Origin: Cymbidium sinense
Taxonomy: Eukaryota; Streptophyta; Magnoliopsida; Asparagales; Orchidaceae
Reading direction: 5' to 3'
NCBI GenBank assembly: GCA_021442155.1
Contig: CM038216.1
Coordinates: forward strand, 158,643,983-158,707,982
Length of the DNA stretch: 64,000 nt
The notes below the pieces were generated by a model. The model had not been told where the DNA came from, searched no databases, and saw only the letters and a program-made list of their open reading frames with translations. The first letter of the stretch is position 1. The number at the start of each line of letters is the position of its first letter. The translations under genes were made by a program, and so were the position numbers. This document shows positions 22,841-32,951 of the stretch, in pieces.

Positions 22841-24605
22841 CCTTTTTTCAGTTTATTTTGCCTAATTCTAGAAATAATGTTCATTATATTCTAGTTCAGG
22901 CAATTTGAAAGCTATTTGGATGATTTATTGGTGTTTTTTCTATCTGTAATCTATGTACCTCTTTGGAGGGTACAAATCATTTATGGCCTTTTTTTCCAGT
23001 TTATTTAGCCTACTTCTTATGATTATGTTTAGGGTATTATAATGGAAGCATTTGGAGACTGTTTGGATGGTTTCTGGTGGGTATTTTGTATCGGTACTCT
23101 GTGTACCTCTTTAGAGGGTACAGATCATTTCTGACCTTTTTTCTCAGTTTATTTTGACTATTTCTTGAGATAATATTCATTACATTACAAAGGAAGCAAT
23201 CTGGGAGCTGCTTGGATAATTTCTGTGAGCTTTTTTGTATTTGTACTCTGTATACCTCTTTGGAGGGTACAAATCATTTTTGATCTTTTTTTCCCAGTTT
23301 ATTTTGCCTATTTCTTATTATTATATTTAGGGCATTCCAATGGAAGCATTTGGAGATTGTTTGGATGGTCTTTGGGGGGTATTTTGCATCTGTACTCTCT
23401 GTACCTTTTTGGAGGGTACAGATCATTTGTGACCTTTTTTCTCAGTTTATTTTACCTGTTTAATGAGATTATATTTAGGGCATTCCAATGGAAGCGTTTG
23501 GAGGCAGTTTGGAAGATTTCTGGGTGGTATTTTGCATCTGTACTCTCTGTACCTCTTTCGAGGGTACATATCATTTGTGATCTTTTTTCCCAATTTATTT
23601 TGCCTATTTATTGAGATTATGTTTAGGGCATTATAATGGAAGCATTTGGAGGCAGTTTGGATGGTATCTGGGTGGTATTTTGCATCTGTACTCTGTGTAT
23701 CTCTTTGGAGGGTACAGATCATTTTTGACCTTTTTTTCAATTTATTTTGCCTACTTCTTTTGATTGTGTTTAGGGCATTCCAATGGAAGCAATTGGAGGC
23801 AGTTTGGATGATTTCTGGGTGGTATTTTGCATCTATACTCTGTGCACCTCTTTGGAGGGTACATATCATTTTGGACCTTTTTTTCCAATTTATTTTGCCT
23901 ATTTATTGAGATTATATTTAGGGCATTCCAATGGAAGCATTTGGAGGCAGTTTGGATGGTTTCTGGGTGATTTTTTGCATATGTACTCTATGTACCTCTT
24001 TGGAGGGTACAAATCATTTTTGACCTTTTTTCAGTTTATTTTGCCTACTTCTTATGAATTATGTTTAGGGCATTCCAATGGAAGCAATTAGAGGCAGTTT
24101 GGATGGTTTCTGGGTGGTATTTTGCATCTGTACTCTGTGTACCTCTTTGGAGGGTACATATCATTTTTGACCTTTTTTCCAGTTTAATTTGCTATTTATT
24201 GAGATTATGTTTAGGGCACTTCAATGGAAGCATTTGGAGGCAGTTTGGATGGTTTCTGGGTGATATTTTGCATCTGTACTCTATGTACCTCTTTGGAGGG
24301 TACAAATCATTTTTGACCTTTTTTTTCCAGTTTATTTTGCCAACTTCTTATGATTATATTTTGGGCATTCCAATGGAAGCATTTGGAGGCAGTTTGGATG
24401 ATTTTTGGGTGATATTTTGCATTTGTTCTCTGTGTACCTCTTTGGAGGGTACATCATTTTGACCTTTTTCGTTTATTTTGCACATTCTTATGATTGTGTT
24501 TGAGGCATTCCAATGGAAGCATTTGGAGGCTTTGGATGGTTTTGGGTGGTATTTTGCATCGTATCTGTGTATCTCTTTGGAGGTACGATCATTTTAACCT
24601 TTAAA
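22841..24605 (+). repeat. Tandem array of ~147-bp repeat, middle (about 12 units)
   Basis: Same unit and same orientation as the left array. TACCTCTTTGG recurs near 22957, 23102, 23251, 23400, 23547, 23697, 23845, 23992, 24138, 24286 and 24435, so spacing is 145-150 bp. Several units are nearly identical. It ends abruptly at about 24605. Its presence inside the element and not only at the ends suggests an internal duplication of the left arm, or a nested relative. Confidence 0.9.
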
Positions 24606-25500
24606 TGTGGTGACAAATTTAAAAGCCTCTTAATCTATTGTATTTATAATATTCAATGGTGAAACTAATTATTATATAATTAAATGTTAAAAGTTATCCT
24701 TTTTTTACAAGTTTCATTACAATTATAACGAATTAAAATTTTATATTGCATAAAAAAAATATTTTAATAATAAATTAACATATTTTGTTTTTGTTTCATC
24801 CAAATAAATAGACAAGTCAGTTTGATAAGGTTCAAGTTAATATTCAACTTCATTTCACTCGACCATGAGCATACTAAGAATACCTATGAGCTAATTTTTT
24901 TAACTGCTTTATTTTCATAATAAAAAAAACAGCTAACAACAATCATAATCATATTTTAATACATATCATTTAAAATTAAAATTGTTAGAATATCATGATT
25001 TTACAATCAAAATTTACTTACACCAACCACAATAATGTTACAATAAAACTTAAAAAAAAAAAAGATAATCCCTAATAGCCAGTAATCCCTAATTTAATTT
25101 TATGCATTAATTTTATGCATTCTGCTGGATAACATTTATTTTATGCATTCAGCTGCATTAATTTTATGCATTCTGCTCATAACAAAATGACCATACCATA
25201 AAAAATGATTTTAAATGCAGATTTCTTTAAAGAGTATAGCCCCCAAAAACCAAATCATAAGATAAAAAAATATGATTGCTGGAGTAAAATATCAACCTAG
25301 ATTAAAATATCAGTGAAATCAAACTATATAAAATGAGGGAAAAGAAGTTACAAAAAGCAGAGTAAAATATTATCCCAGATCCATAAAGCGATCCATGCAC
25401 TTCAATAAAAAGCTAAGTCTTGACCAAACCGTGCATTATACAAAATCCTATACCAAACTAAATAATATTGTTCTCACTTTGGATTTTAAGTCCCAAATAA
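24606..25500. other. AT-rich MULE interior with short repeats
   Basis: No gene seen. At 25090-25175 a short unit ATTTTATGCATTCTGCTG is repeated about four times with gaps. Confidence 0.5.
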
Positions 25501-25519
25501 AATGTAGCGTAACTCAAAT

Positions 25520-28070
25520 AAATATATTCATTTTCTTTGGCCAATCACGGTGGTCTACCCAATCCAGGTTCTTGATTCTTTGCCTCCATGTATTTGCAAA
25601 CAAACATTCCGCAGTCGACACTATTTTCTTGGACTAGTATCCCACTCACCATTTCGATTGACCATTTTTTGGGATCGCTCGCAAAAGACTGGCCAGCATC
25701 TTTAACAAGTAATTTGATCTGAATAGCCAGAACAAAATCTCAATAAGTTAGACCGGAAAAAATAGTTAAGAAGAACCAAATTTGAAAACTGTTCTTGCAA
25801 TCTTAGGAAGAATGCTCTTATGGGTTGGTTTGGGTAATGAGTTATAAAAATACCAGGCCCCTGACTTAATATGCCCAACCAGGAGTATCTAGTGCTAATT
25901 ATCTATAACTGACAGTAAGATTAACTCGATCACACCGTCTGATGACATCTTTGGATGAACATTTTGCTTTCCATCTTTAGGCCGTACCTGACATAACTCT
26001 GCAAGAAAAGAAGAGAACGATTATACATTATAGCTTTTATCTAAACAAATAAGAACTGAATCGTAATACCCAACATTCTTGTGGGGTAACATACCCAATG
26101 CAAGCATGAAATATGAATAGGGGCATCTGACCCGACGAGCAGTACTTCGGCCGGTAAGAAGCGAAGGCATCAAAGTGTGCATCTAAGAGATATTGATCAC
26201 GAACTCATCGATCTCGTGCAATAATGATATTCCCAAGAATCTTGTATCACCCGTAAGTGATAAATATTTTAAAGTGATCTCAATTAAACGAATAGGTTAT
26301 TTTATGTATGAAGGCGATTGAGGATTGACTTACTTATCCTCAAGCAGCATGATGTGTCAATAAGATCTAGTATTGGCTTAGGCAAAATAGCTCTGGATGA
26401 GAACTCAATACCATGAAGTGCCTCTGATGCCTGCAACGAAATTACTGATGATGAAAGTTAGTGATGAAGACCTAGATTCACTATGAATAAAGGATCGATC
26501 TACTGAGATGATTCATACCTCCGACTGATGCTCATCCATCACAACGATAGCAGTCTGTGGGTCATCGACCTTTATTGGCTCATCTTTACGAACCTATAAA
26601 AAAATTTAGTGAAATATATTTCTATTATCTCAAATTTAAAAGAAAGTAACTTAATACCTCTGCTTCTCATCTTGAGTGGAGGCCACCACATCACTTATTC
26701 TTGCTCGAGACTTCCTGTAAGTGTGTGTGAAGGGGGAAGAAACAGCTTTCCTCTTTCTTATCTGCCGAGCTTTAACACCACGCTCAATGCTGCCGATTAC
26801 AGGTTTCGGAGCATCGTCATGTGTAGTGGTGGCCTCCACAAGAACTTCTCCTACGGTCAATTCCACATGGGCTTCCCCTTTTGAAGTATCCAACTCCACA
26901 ATGGAAGCTCCTATGGTAGCCTCCACAAGAGCTTCCTCTACGGTACCCTCCTCAGGGGTTTTACACGTGGTAGCCTCTCCATGGGTACCCTCCACAGGGG
27001 AAGCTTCTGTGGTAGCCTCCTAAAGAGTTTCCCCTATGGTGACTCCCACAGGAACCTCCCCTACATTTGGGGTGGTAGGACCTCACGGCAAGAACTTCCT
27101 CGATGGAGCAACCACGCAAATCAAGCCCATCCATCCTCTCAATTATTGTTGTATGGAAAGACGATATTGTCTCTTTCAAGTCCTTGAAACCTGCAAGTAT
27201 CCTCTCCACCGCAAAGTCTGTTGTGGGGGTAGTAGCAGAGGGCAGGCTAGAAACACTGGACGGGGGAGAATATCGAGGAGAGACATAAGGAGAGTCAGTG
27301 GGGGCTACACTAATTGGACTTAAAATGGGACTACTATCGGGCTCCACATGTGTAGATTATTGGGCAGGGGACACTGACTGAAGGAGCCAATTCTCCTCTT
27401 CTAATATGTCCTCGAATGAAAGGCATACCTGTGGTAAACCAATAAAAAATGTGAAGACATACAACATAAATAAAGATATTCTTATATGAACTAAGTGATA
27501 TTATTATATGTCACGTGTCCTCCCAAACCCGGTGAAAGCATTTTTGAAACTCTATTTTTGCCCATCGCAGATAATTGGCTTTTCGATTCAAATGGAGACT
27601 TATGATGCTTATGTGCTCACCATATCTACAATGAATATTTTAAATAAACTTCAACACATTAAATTACACAGTCCTGGAGATATAAAACATACCATCAGAA
27701 GAGTGACAAAGTCACTCATGTAACCGGCTGCCCTCTGGGTCTGAATCTTTGATGTAATAACATCAAATTGGAAAACTAGAAAGTCCCAAATGGCCTCTAC
27801 CCAGTTGTATTCAGCAAATCTATCTATGTCATCGGCGTAGGCAATCAATTCGATGCCACCCTGTAATTGTGATATACAAAAAATAGATTTGACATGAAAA
27901 AAGTATATACAACACGCTATCTTACGAACAGCATCATCTAAATTCTCAAGTTGATTCTTGTAGTCGATGCCGAGCGGCAATGAGGATTTCATAAGACCTT
28001 CTCCCTCTGTTTGGCATCCCTATCATCAATGCAACTCCATCGGGGGTGAAAGGAATGTACTGCCCACCCA
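25520..28070 (-). pseudogene. ULP1-like C48 cysteine protease gene carried by the MULE
   Basis: Family members cleave SUMO or SUMO-like conjugates. Minus strand: a DUF1985/mobile-domain-like start (FTPDGVALMIGMPNRGRR, about 28045-27990), GGIELIAYADDIDRFAEYNW (about 27850), a Pro/Ser-rich linker (27347-27200), a repeated acidic linker (27080-26810), a basic patch (KARQIRKRKA, about 26760), and the protease end. The His box is HxILLVGHI: His codon at 25892-25894, followed by TAG where Trp is expected. The Asp position reads Asn (WYFYNSLP, 25841-25843). The Cys box VQENSVDCGMFVCKYMEA is intact (Cys 25611-25613), then a frameshift leads into DWVDHRDWPKKM. An acceptor CTATTCAG lies about 25730. 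Probably inactive. Confidence 0.8.
26810..27080 (-). repeat. Short coding repeat in the ULP1-like gene linker
   Basis: Repeated units of about 30-36 bp with plus-strand core GTAGCCTCCACA and GGAAGCTTC/AGAGCTTCC. On the minus strand they encode variants of VEATxxxEAxVE, an acidic Glu/Val/Thr-rich linker. Confidence 0.6.
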
Positions 28071-28109
28071 GCAAGAAAGCTTGCTTTTCTATGTCCCAGC
28101 AAGACTCCA

Positions 28110-28995
28110 TCGGGGGTCAAAAATGATCTGTACCCTCCAAAGAGGTACACAGAGTACAGATGCAAAATATCACCCAAAAATCATCCAAACTGCCTCCAAT
28201 TGCTTCCATTGGAATGCCCTAAACACAATCATAAGAAGTAGGCAAAATAAACTGAAAAATAAAGGTAAAATGATCACACCCTCCAAAGAGGTACACAAAT
28301 ATGCAAATATCGAATCATCCAAAGCCTCCAAATGCTTCCATTGGAATGCCCTAAATATAATCATAAGAAGTCAAAATAAACTTGAAAAAAAGGTCAAAAT
28401 GATGTACCCTCAAAGAGGTAATCTGCACCCATAAATCATCCAAAGCGCCTCCAAATGCTTCCATTGGAATGCCAAACATAATCATAAGAAGTTGGCAAAA
28501 TAAATTGGAAAAAATAAAGGTCGAATGATCGTACTCTCCAAAGAGGTACAGTACAAATGCAAAATACCACCATAAACTATCCAAACTGGCTCCAAATGCT
28601 TCCATTGGAATGTCCTAAACATAATCATAAGAAGTAGGCAAAATAGACTGGAAAAAAATGTCAAAAATGATCTGTACCCTCCAAAGAGGTACATAGAGTA
28701 CAGATGCAAAATACCACCCAGAAACCATCCAAACTGCCTCCAAATGCTTCCATTGAAATGCCCTAAATATAATCTCAATAAACAGGCAAAATAAACTAAA
28801 AAAAAGGTCAAAAATGATCTGTACCCTCCAAAGAGGTACAGTCTGAATGCAAAATACCACCAGAAATCATCCAAGCGCCATCAAATTATTTACATTTGAA
28901 TATAATGAACATAATCTCAAGAAACAGGCTAAGAAAACTGGAAAAAAAGCTATAAATATTATGTACCCTCGAGAGAGATACAGAGAGTACAGATA
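28110..28995 (-). repeat. Tandem array of ~147-bp repeat, right, inverted (about 7 units)
   Basis: Reverse complement of the left and middle units, seen as CTGTACCCTCCAAAGAGGTA recurring about every 125-150 bp, with AATGCTTCCATTGGAATG. Its inverted orientation relative to the left array makes the terminal inverted repeats of the MULE at least 1.2 kb long, with a different unit number on each side. Confidence 0.9.
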
Positions 28996-29289
28996 CAAAA
29001 TAACATATAAAAAATAGCCAATCTTTCACTAGACAGTGAGAATAATAGAGTAAACCCTAAATTCATTCAAGTTCGAGAATGCATGTGTAAATACCTCATG
29101 TAGTCACCTACAATACCTCAATTTTTGATTTGCTATATCACTGAGCAAGGGAATGGCGTCGAGAGCGGGAGCTGAGAAAAAATTCTTGAAAGAAAGCCCT
29201 AAACTATTACGTGAGGAATGTCGAGCGTCGGTTTTCGTTCTTCTTCTCCGCTGAGCAGACGGGCGGGTCGGCCGAAATGTCTTCTTACC

Positions 29290-29404
29290 GTCGTTATATG
29301 CTTTCTTAACCGCTAAAACGGGAAAAAAAATTGGGACATGCGTTGACCATGGATTGGAGTCCGCACGTAAAGCTACGTGCGAACTCCGGACGTAATATTT
29401 TCTC
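29290..29404 (-). repeat. MULE right terminal inverted repeat, outer part
   Basis: Minus strand begins GAGAAAATATTACGTC, as on the left. It holds a near-perfect hairpin at 29356-29387: arms of 14 bp with one mismatch around the loop AAGC. The CGTTTTAGCGGTTA block shared with the left end lies near 29308-29322. Confidence 0.85.
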
Positions 29405-29413
29405 CAAAAATAG
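29405..29413. repeat. MULE target-site duplication, right copy
   Basis: CAAAAATAG, identical to 18309-18317. Confidence 0.93.
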
Positions 29414-30337
29414 ACCCCGCTTACCTCAGTTAACTTCTCCATTGAAATCTCACTGTGTGAGCTCATCTTTCTCCTTGTGAAGCCCTAATCAAAGCTGCCC
29501 CAATGAGTCATCTTCGTGAAGCTATATCTTAGTAGAAGTTGTCTAGGTATTTCATCTACCCGATCGTTTTTCATCTCTCTTGCTAATTAATTTCTTGTGA
29601 ATATGTAATGTCCTAATCTCAGCCGCCCTTTGTTTACTCTTTGTGAAGAAAAATATTTTTTCTTACTTTACAAGAATAAATAGAAGTTGTTGTCATTTTT
29701 GGTCTACCCTAGCCTCTCCACCCACTGTCTTAGCAAAAGTTATTTCTATTTTTTGTCCGCTCGAGCTTCTTCTCTTCATCAATTGGTAATTATCACAAAC
29801 AAAATTTTCAATCACTAGAATTGATTGCTATTACGATATACAATTCCTGTAAGTTTGATTTTTCTGGCTATTACGATATATTTGTCATCAACACTTATTG
29901 ATTGATGCTTTTTATTTCCTTTGTGGAGCAAACTACCTTTAAGTTGGTATACATTAGCTCCAGTATAAAAAATAGGTCCTTATCAGTTTGTAAATTGATC
30001 CTTTTGTGTATAGATGTATTTCCAATGTGTAAATAGAATAATTCAAAGAAATGAATTCCTCCTTTTATCAAACAACCAGTTGGCAAGAACACTATTCAAT
30101 TTTGTTCTTGAAATATGATGTTGATCCATGAATCTATAAACAGAACAATTTGTACATAGAAAGTGTAATAAGCTGTTGTGTTACTTTTACTACCCCAAAA
30201 AGTGCTAAGTTGTAGTGATAACTATATGATGTAAGAATACACAAGTCTATAAATACTCATTTTTATAATTGCTATTTGTAATTTTTGCGTAAGCTTATGC
30301 AACATAATTATTATTCAACAGGTTCATATTATTGAAG
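29414..30337. other. Former LHCB7 upstream region; no firm gene
   Basis: This DNA adjoined 18308 before the MULE inserted. A short minus-strand ATG frame at 29425-29466 (MSSHSEISMEKLTE) ends at a GTAAGC that could be a splice donor pointing towards LHCB7, but nothing confirms it. The rest is AT-rich; CAACAG near 30320 could be an acceptor for the GRF gene downstream. Confidence 0.35.
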
Positions 30338-30690
30338 ATGAGCTCAAGCCAGTCCGCAACTTCCAATGGTGTTCAACTACGCAAAGTTTATTATGATTGC
30401 AACTTATAGTGTATTGTGTATACTACTCAAAAAGGTGTCAATCAGAAAAACTTTTTATAGATAGCCCAAAAATCGAACAAAACATGATTGTAACTACTTC
30501 AGATGGATAGACAAAGTTGACAATGCACTATTAGGCATGGACTATGTAGAAAGAGCATCATTTGATGACATCATCATGCAAAATTTTAAAGATCTAAAGC
30601 TATTGATCAAAATCTCGATTGCATTCCATATTATATTAATCGTGATAGTTCTGATGCTATTTTTGTTTTTGTCATTATCAAGATGTTAAT
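30338..30690 (+). pseudogene. Small GRF-type zinc-finger protein, degenerate
   Basis: Starts MSSSQSATSNGVQLRKV. The GRF finger is recognisable as YYDCN, then QKGVNQKNFFYR, then PKNRTKHDCNYFRWID ending in the signature W-I-D. It has an in-frame TAG at 30407 within the finger, and a one-base frameshift with loss of a zinc-ligand Cys codon near 30460. The following frame is open to 30690 and ends in a hydrophobic segment (HIILIVIVLMLFLFLSL), as in small plant GRF proteins with a C-terminal membrane anchor. Such genes are common in plant genomes and often lie among transposons. Function unknown; finger presumably binds nucleic acid. Confidence 0.6.
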
Positions 30691-31691
30691 CTATTTTAAA
30701 ATGTGAACTTTGTAATCAAAACTTTATTATTATTTATGTAGTTTTAAAATATGTTTTGTTAAGTTCTTAAGCAATTTTGAGTCAATTAGTTGTATATTGT
30801 TGTAATTGTATTTGTATCCACTATCAAATTTTGAGCAATTTTAATGTAAATAAGGCCACACATAAGTTTAAGCAAACAAATGATGTCGCTCGATTGAGTT
30901 GAATTTAAGAAGCATCAATTTGATAGTGATCTTATTTTGATGTGTAATTTTAGCTGTTTGTTTATAAAATATTTATACATTAGTGGCTCTTAAATAAGAA
31001 AAATATTTATACAATAATGGTGAAAGATTTATTTGCTTTCATATGTAGTTACTGCAAGAATAATGCTTCATCACGTGAATGTGACAATAGCACTAAGCAT
31101 GCAGGATTGCTAATAGTGCCTATGGATGATTGCCGACCAGCATGCAAATCACAAATATTTATACATAGTAGGTTCTGCTGTTATGTGCTGCTATAGGTGT
31201 TGCTACTGTGCAATGCTTCTAATGTTGCTCCGAAAGGGTTGCTGCTATTTGCTGCTGCAGGTGCTGTTGCACATTGTTGTGTGGGCTTGTTGTGGAGTGT
31301 TGCCGCTGTTATGTGGTTGGGTAGTGTTGTTGTCTTATGGTGGGATTACTGGAGATGTTGTGCTGTGTGAGAATACTGAATTAATAAACTATACGTTCTC
31401 AAAATTTGCTGAACCTTTTTGTAAAACTGTAAGTTTTTGTCAATACAGGTAAATGAAAAGAAGTGATATCATGAAAAATCTGTGAATTATATAATATAGC
31501 TATATATAATGAGATTAACCAAAATATGTATTTTCTCAGAATATCCATAATATTTGTGACACTAATGAGGCTTCATCAGCCCAAAAAATAACAAAAAAAA
31601 TACAGTAAGTATCATATTTTAGCCCACAAATCTAGCAAAAGATTGAAAAAAAAAACACAACTTCAACGTTATCGACAATTGGGGTCCAACG
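30691..31691. other. AT-rich spacer with a GCT-rich low-complexity patch
   Basis: Mostly AT-rich. At about 31180-31340 GCTGTTGCTGC-like triplets give a Cys/Leu-rich frame (31126-31452) with no domain; it is not called. The right part is the 3' flank of the MuDR-type transposase. Confidence 0.4.
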
Positions 31692-32946
31692 CTACACGTC
31701 ATATGGGTAGTTTTTCTCGATTCCCTTGACTACTACTAGTACTAGGTTGTTCACATCGAGTATCATCATTTTGAACTTTGGTTGATGATAGCTTTTTTCA
31801 TTAAGTGGATTTTTACAACTTGTCTTATGGTGACCCCACAATCCACACCGACTACACTTGTGGATGTTCTTTGTTTTCTTTGGGTAGTTCTCCAAAAAAA
31901 ATTTAGCTCTTCTTTTCTTAGGTCTTCCTTTAGGCCTTAGAGAAATTGGTGTGCCTACTAACACTGCGTCTTCAACGATATCCCATTATTCTTTCCCTGG
32001 GAGAGTAGCTTTAGGCCCTTCATATGTCATTTGATACCTACAAATTAAATCAACAAAAATGTTAATTACTTTGTACTTCTTATTTTTGTATATATAAAAG
32101 GATATAAGATGTCACTTCTTATTAACCTAATCACATAGTAGCTTTCATCTACATAGATATGCCAAAGAGGGAACTCTTTAGTGGCGATAAATGCACCTGC
32201 ATGTATATAAGGCAATCCAATTATTGCCATCTTTTACAACCAGAGTGTCTATTTTCTAAGTCAACTTCAAATCTATTATTTAATCCTTCAACCTCAGCTA
32301 TCTCTGATGTTGACTTCCTTATGATAAATTATTATTTTTTTAGTAGATATATCTCAAATGTACTCCTCAGCATAACGCGCTAGCACATCTCTCCAAGTTG
32401 ATGAATTAAGGTTCCTTTCGACCCTTTGTTCCATTAGCTTTGCTCTTATGAAATCAAACTAGTCGGCAACTAGTTTGCTTCTAGCTTCACCTACTCATGA
32501 GTTAAATAACTCTCTCATATTATTGGTGTTGCAATAACTTTTTATCTCAATTGAAAAGGTATTTTTGGCCCACTTATAAGGTAAAAGAAGTTAAGTAAAT
32601 ATGAACTTGAGGGCTAATACGAAACAAATCATCCATTTTGCAATCATATTTAAGCTTATTAAGAGCATTGGTTGATGACCAAACTAAAGATCCAATATTT
32701 TGATTATGGCGACGACAAAAAATTTTCTTCAAATTCTTCCACAAATGCCGAAGATAAATTATATGCTCTACATTTGGAAAAAAAGTTTTAATATCCTTAA
32801 CCAAACTTTTCTCCATGTTAGAAATGAATGTTAAATACTACAAGTTTAAACCAATACTATCTGCCAAATTTTCTAAAAGCCATCTCCATGTCTTCTTTGA
32901 CTCACTCTCAGCAACTACAAATGCTAAGGGGAAGAGGCCGTTATTT
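31692..32946 (-). pseudogene. MuDR-type transposase, C-terminal two thirds
   Basis: Minus strand from the insertion point: NGLFPLAFVVAESESKKTW (about 32940), KDIKTFFPNVEHIIYLRHLW with the C/H region of the catalytic core replaced in part, KWAKNTFSIEIKSYCNTNN (about 32560), MRELFNS, KLMEQRVERN, a worn SWIM finger ending in HAGAFIA-like sequence (about 32230-32180), YVDESYYVIRL (about 32150), then GRPKKRR and a CCHC knuckle CSRCGLWGHHKTSCKNP (about 31860). The front of the protein is found 31 kb away at 63875-64000 because a retrotransposon sits in the reading frame. Several stops (for example at 32500 and 32240) show it is dead regardless. Confidence 0.88.
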
Positions 32947-32951
32947 CCATC
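32947..32951. repeat. Target-site duplication of the Tat/Ogre element, left
   Basis: CCATC, repeated at 63870-63874. Removing one copy and everything between restores the MuDR-type reading frame at codons for Leu-Asp-Gly, which confirms both borders. Confidence 0.92.

Larger units (their letters stand above)
18318..29404 (+). mobile_element. 11.1-kb FAR1-type Mutator-like element (MULE) carrying a ULP1-like gene
   Basis: Terminal inverted repeats begin GAGAAAATATTACGTC at both ends and are flanked by a perfect 9-bp duplication. Inside are, left to right: a ~147-bp tandem array (plus orientation), a broken FAR1/MULE transposase (+), a second array, an AT-rich zone, a broken ULP1-like protease gene (-), and a third array in inverted orientation. 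Transposase and protease genes point toward each other. MULEs carrying ULP1-like genes are known in plants (for example Kaonashi elements). Both genes carry stops, so this copy is non-autonomous now, yet the perfect duplication suggests the insertion is not extremely old. Confidence 0.9.

Noticed and set aside
18600..24605. Centromeric satellite
   Set aside because: The arrays are short and sit inside a bordered MULE, with inverted partners at its other end.
31126..31452. 108-residue Cys/Leu-rich plus-strand frame
   Set aside because: Comes from GCTGTTGCTGC-type low-complexity sequence; no signal or domain that I trust.
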